From assembly GCF_916715725.1 (NCBI RefSeq), contig NZ_CAKAPD010000004.1:62001-126000 (forward strand): a stretch of DNA of 64,000 nucleotides. Direction: 5' to 3'. The notes under the pieces are model-generated. The model did not search any database, was not told where the DNA came from, and was given only the letters and a program-made list of their open reading frames with translations. Shown here piece by piece: positions 61,427 through 64,000 of this stretch. Each line of letters starts with the position of its first letter. Position 1 is the first letter of the stretch. Source of the stretch: an uncultured Rothia sp. (lineage in GTDB: Bacteria > Actinomycetota > Actinomycetes > Actinomycetales > Micrococcaceae). The position numbers were made by a program, and so were the translations under genes.

Positions 61427-62391
61427 TTAACGCTCTTAAATCCCTCAAGCATCAGCTTTTCCTGCTAAAAATTAATCGTGATAAAAAACGCGAAGCGATT
61501 GAGCTCCGTGAGAGTGCTGAGTTTAAAGAGCGTTACGCTTCACTCAACAAAACATTTACCCACGCGGATCTCCCCTCTGGTCCCTTCATCTGGGGCATAA
61601 CCATGGTGAAAAACGAAGCAGATATCGTCGAGCAGACGATCCGACATCTACTCAATCAAGGTGTGGACCATATCTTAGCAGCCGATAATGGCTCTTCTGA
61701 TGGGACCTATGAGCTGCTGCTCGAACTCAGCAAGAATCTACCGGTGCACGTTATTCAGGACCGTGAGCTAGCCTACTACCAGTCAGAGAAAATGACTTGG
61801 CTTGCTGACCGGGTGATGGAAGCGGGCGCTGAATGGATTATCCCTTTCGACGCTGATGAATTTTGGTATGGTGTTTCTGCTCCGCTATCGGAAGTCCTAC
61901 GCTCGCAAAAGGGTCATACTGTCGAGCTGACGAAGCTGTACAACGTTTTTCCCAGTATTGAAGGACCTACTCTCAGGATTGATCCAACTCCCCACTGGGA
62001 TCTGAAAGTGTGTTTCTCACGCTGGGAGAATGCAGTTATCAAAATGGGCAACCATGAGGTCATTGCACCGGGTAAGCAGAAGCTTAATGAAGTTGCTATC
62101 ATCCACTACCCCTGGCGTTCAAAAGAACAATTTACGCGCAAGCTACGTCAAGGGGCTAAGGCGTTGGAAGCCACCAATCTGCCTGAAGAGATGGGATACC
62201 ATTGGAGACGTAATGGTGATATAACCGTTGAAAGTGCTACCCCCCTATGGGAAGCACTTTTGCGCGGCGAAGTTAACCATGAAACCGTCACTTGGCATCC
62301 AACTGGCCCTCTTACATCTATTGGCTCTTTACCTCAAGAGTTTAAAGAAATCGTTCATTTGCTCAAAGAAAAGACGGCTACAGGTATTTAA
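61423..62391 (+). CDS. family 2-like glycosyltransferase
   Basis: 322 aa. After a basic N-terminal helix (~45 residues) the GT-A core reads ITMVKNEADIVEQTIRHLLNQG, ILAADNGSSDGTYELL and IIPFDADEFWYG, the last being the DXD-type metal site; NEVAIIHYPWRSKEQF is the later conserved part. This is the subgroup annotated as Glyco_tranf_2_4-like, often found with capsule fucosyltransferases. The start is a GTG at 61423 in the GTGA overlap with the preceding stop. It is AT-rich like its partner. Closed by a strong shared hairpin. Confidence 0.82.
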   Translation: MINALKSLKHQLFLLKINRDKKREAIELRESAEFKERYASLNKTFTHADLPSGPFIWGITMVKNEADIVEQTIRHLLNQGVDHILAADNGSSDGTYELLLELSKNLPVHVIQDRELAYYQSEKMTWLADRVMEAGAEWIIPFDADEFWYGVSAPLSEVLRSQKGHTVELTKLYNVFPSIEGPTLRIDPTPHWDLKVCFSRWENAVIKMGNHEVIAPGKQKLNEVAIIHYPWRSKEQFTRKLRQGAKALEATNLPEEMGYHWRRNGDITVESATPLWEALLRGEVNHETVTWHPTGPLTSIGSLPQEFKEIVHLLKEKTATGI

Positions 62392-62432
62392 CACGGATAT
62401 TTCCAGACGGTAAAAAATACAACATAAACAAA

Positions 62433-62470
62433 AGAAGGGGCTCTCGTTCATGACGAGAGCCCCTTCTGCT
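62433..62470. terminator. bidirectional terminator, perfect 15-bp stem
   Basis: Arms 62433-62447 and 62453-62467 with a 5-nt loop, between the plus-strand glycosyltransferases and the minus-strand ABC transporter. Confidence 0.88.
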
Positions 62471-62491
62471 TTAGATATGCAACCTATGAGA

Positions 62492-64000
62492 CTAATCCGG
62501 CAACTGGCCCAGCTTCACCAGGTTAGCGAATTCAGCGTTGGCCTGCTGCACCTCCACAAAGGTACCTTGATTAGCAATCTGTCCCTTGGAGAGATAAACC
62601 AGCTGGTCAACATTACGAACCGTCGACAATCGGTGAGCCACGATAATGACCGTAATGTCCTTAGAAATACGCTCGATGGTCTTCGTGATCTTGTGCTCGG
62701 TCTCGTTGTCCAATGCGCTGGTTGCTTCATCCAGAATCAACACACTCGGGTTACGGTACAGTGCACGGGCGATACCCAGGCGCTGCTTCTGACCACCCGA
62801 CAAACGGGTGGCGTTGTAGCCAATCTTAGTTTCCAGGCCATTCTCCAGAGAGTCGATAACCTCGGTCAGAGCAGCCACTTCGAGGCAGTACTTGACACGT
62901 TCCACGTCAATTTCCTCAGGCTTTAGTCCGAATGCTACAGCCTCCAGCACAGTGGAATCTGCGATAAAGACATCCTGGGGAACGTAGCCGATATGTTGGT
63001 GCCAGGAACGCAGGTCCTTCAGAATCGACTCACCATTCTGCAGCACCTGACCACGGGTCGGTGCAAAGAGACCCAGAATAAGGTCAATCAGAGTAGTCTT
63101 ACCCGAACCAGAACCACCCACAAAAGCAATTGAGGAGCCCATCGGGATATCAAGAGTGATGTCCTTCAGCACAGGCTTATCACCGTCAGGGTACTGGAAG
63201 GTCAGATTATCAATCTGAATATTAACAGGCTCAATGCTCTTGTTGATGTAGTCGTGATCCTTCGGGACGACCGGTGCGGAGGGCATCTTGAACATACGCT
63301 CTTCAGGGGTAAGGTGTTCAAGCTCTTCCAGCAGTGTATCACTCGCATGTTCACCTGCACGGATGCTACCAAGAGAGGCAACCATACGGGTGTAGTTAGG
63401 CAAAATACGAATGCAGGCACCAGCAAAGAGAAGCAAATAGCCAGTGCTATCAGCACCTTGCGTAGCGCTCATAAAGGCCAAGAGAGCAGCAATACCAACA
63501 ATGAAGATGATTTCCAAGGTGTACTTCGGGAAATCGGAGAGGAAAGCACTACGCATTGACGCATTAACAGAGTCAATTCGCTTTTCCTGGTAGCGGTAGG
63601 TGTAGCGTTCAGTCACACCGTACATGCGGATTTCACGGAAGCCCACTACAGCTTCGATAGCCGCGTCCAGCGCGCCCTTAGTCGCATTCAGTACGATGAC
63701 GCCCTGTTCGCGGTTCTTGCGCTTGAGCACAGCCTGTAGCACGAACGAAGCCAGACCGAAGTAGATAAAGGCGAGAAGAGCAGGCACCGGCATAATGACT
63801 AGTAGCATTACCATCAACACAATAATTGACAGTAAGTCACCGATAAAGCCAAGCACACCGTTGACAAAGGTACCGTAGGCCTGACCCACCACATCATTTA
63901 CGGAGTTCAGCACCGGGGCGGTACCACGCTTACGGTGGTCCAGGTAGGGCTCGCGCATGTAGCGGTTTAGCAGAGTCACTGAAACAGCGCTCTGCTGGGT
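62492..64000 (-). CDS. ABC transporter, fused permease and ATPase, PglK/MsbA type (N-terminus outside window)
   Basis: The frame stays open to base 64000, so the true start lies beyond the window; an internal GTG at 63979 is not the start. Visible are about 503 residues: membrane helices, then a nucleotide-binding domain with Walker A GGSGSGKTTL, Q-loop YVPQDV, signature LSGGQKQRLGIARAL, Walker B VLILDEATSAL and H-loop VAHRLS, all intact. The layout (half transporter with an N-terminal permease) fits the lipid-linked-oligosaccharide flippases of the PglK group or other MsbA-like exporters, and its position in the glycan block supports that. Substrate is inferred. Confidence 0.85.
   Translation of the reverse strand, partial: TQQSAVSVTLLNRYMREPYLDHRKRGTAPVLNSVNDVVGQAYGTFVNGVLGFIGDLLSIIVLMVMLLVIMPVPALLAFIYFGLASFVLQAVLKRKNREQGVIVLNATKGALDAAIEAVVGFREIRMYGVTERYTYRYQEKRIDSVNASMRSAFLSDFPKYTLEIIFIVGIAALLAFMSATQGADSTGYLLLFAGACIRILPNYTRMVASLGSIRAGEHASDTLLEELEHLTPEERMFKMPSAPVVPKDHDYINKSIEPVNIQIDNLTFQYPDGDKPVLKDITLDIPMGSSIAFVGGSGSGKTTLIDLILGLFAPTRGQVLQNGESILKDLRSWHQHIGYVPQDVFIADSTVLEAVAFGLKPEEIDVERVKYCLEVAALTEVIDSLENGLETKIGYNATRLSGGQKQRLGIARALYRNPSVLILDEATSALDNETEHKITKTIERISKDITVIIVAHRLSTVRNVDQLVYLSKGQIANQGTFVEVQQANAEFANLVKLGQLPD

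Noticed and set aside
1..64000. tRNA, rRNA or mobile elements
   Set aside because: I looked for tRNA T-loop patterns, transposase motifs and long terminal inverted repeats on both strands and found none that hold up by eye; a dedicated search would be needed to exclude short ones.

Overview
The window is GC-rich actinobacterial DNA, most likely from a Rothia-like member of the Micrococcaceae. The supporting evidence is the gene content: an actinobacterial biotin-carboxylase/BCCP fusion, an LpdA-type quinone reductase without redox cysteines, an L25/CTC-pth pair, sufS-sufU, a fused RmlC-RmlD, and secreted proteins with a YCD..GGGW fibrinogen-like motif. The genus is an inference from gene content and style, not from an rRNA gene or a database search. 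No rRNA, tRNA, CRISPR array, transposase or integrase was seen.

Layout. 1-16 kb is mostly housekeeping: a DUF885 protein (5' end outside the window), a YgiC-like ATP-grasp enzyme with a YgiB-like partner, a dicarboxylate/cation symporter, Maf, an acyl-CoA carboxylase alpha chain, an MHS-type transporter, LpdA and Mfd. 16.4-26.6 kb is a tandem array of three large secreted paralogues (788, 821 and 1175 aa), each with a fibrinogen-like GGGW domain, a propeller-like repeat region and a fibronectin-III-like domain, with a Ser/Ala-rich lipoprotein between the second and third. 27.1-35.2 kb is the first surface-polysaccharide block (CDP-alcohol phosphotransferase, GT2, Wzy-like, flippase, a Wzz protein with a degenerate kinase-like tail, and a split PssD/PssE pair). 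35.4-40.5 kb is an interlude: DUF2505, glycerol-3-phosphate cytidylyltransferase, sufU, sufS, pth, rplY. 40.7-46.9 kb holds dTDP-rhamnose genes (rmlCD, rmlB, divergent rmlA), a Wzz/BY-kinase and a nucleotidyltransferase/PqqD pair. 47.0-64 kb is a second polysaccharide block: several glycosyltransferases, a second Wzy-like protein, an acyltransferase, a CBS-NeuB-SAF-TIM-barrel fusion, a CMP-nonulosonate synthetase, an unrecognised GT-B-like protein, a CgeB-like transferase, a GT11 fucosyltransferase-like gene and an ABC flippase running off the end.

How it fits together. The second half of the window encodes precursor synthesis (dTDP-rhamnose, a CMP-activated nonulosonic acid, probably CDP-glycerol), assembly (at least nine glycosyltransferase-type genes), two polymerase/ligase candidates, two export candidates (Wzx-like and ABC) and two chain-length/kinase proteins. 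This suggests more than one surface glycan, or one glycan with an elaborate side chain. The neighbouring secreted fibrinogen-like proteins are good candidates for cell-surface or glycan-binding proteins, but no sortase motif anchors them. Most gene blocks are closed by long, near-perfect hairpins, many of them shared by convergent genes.
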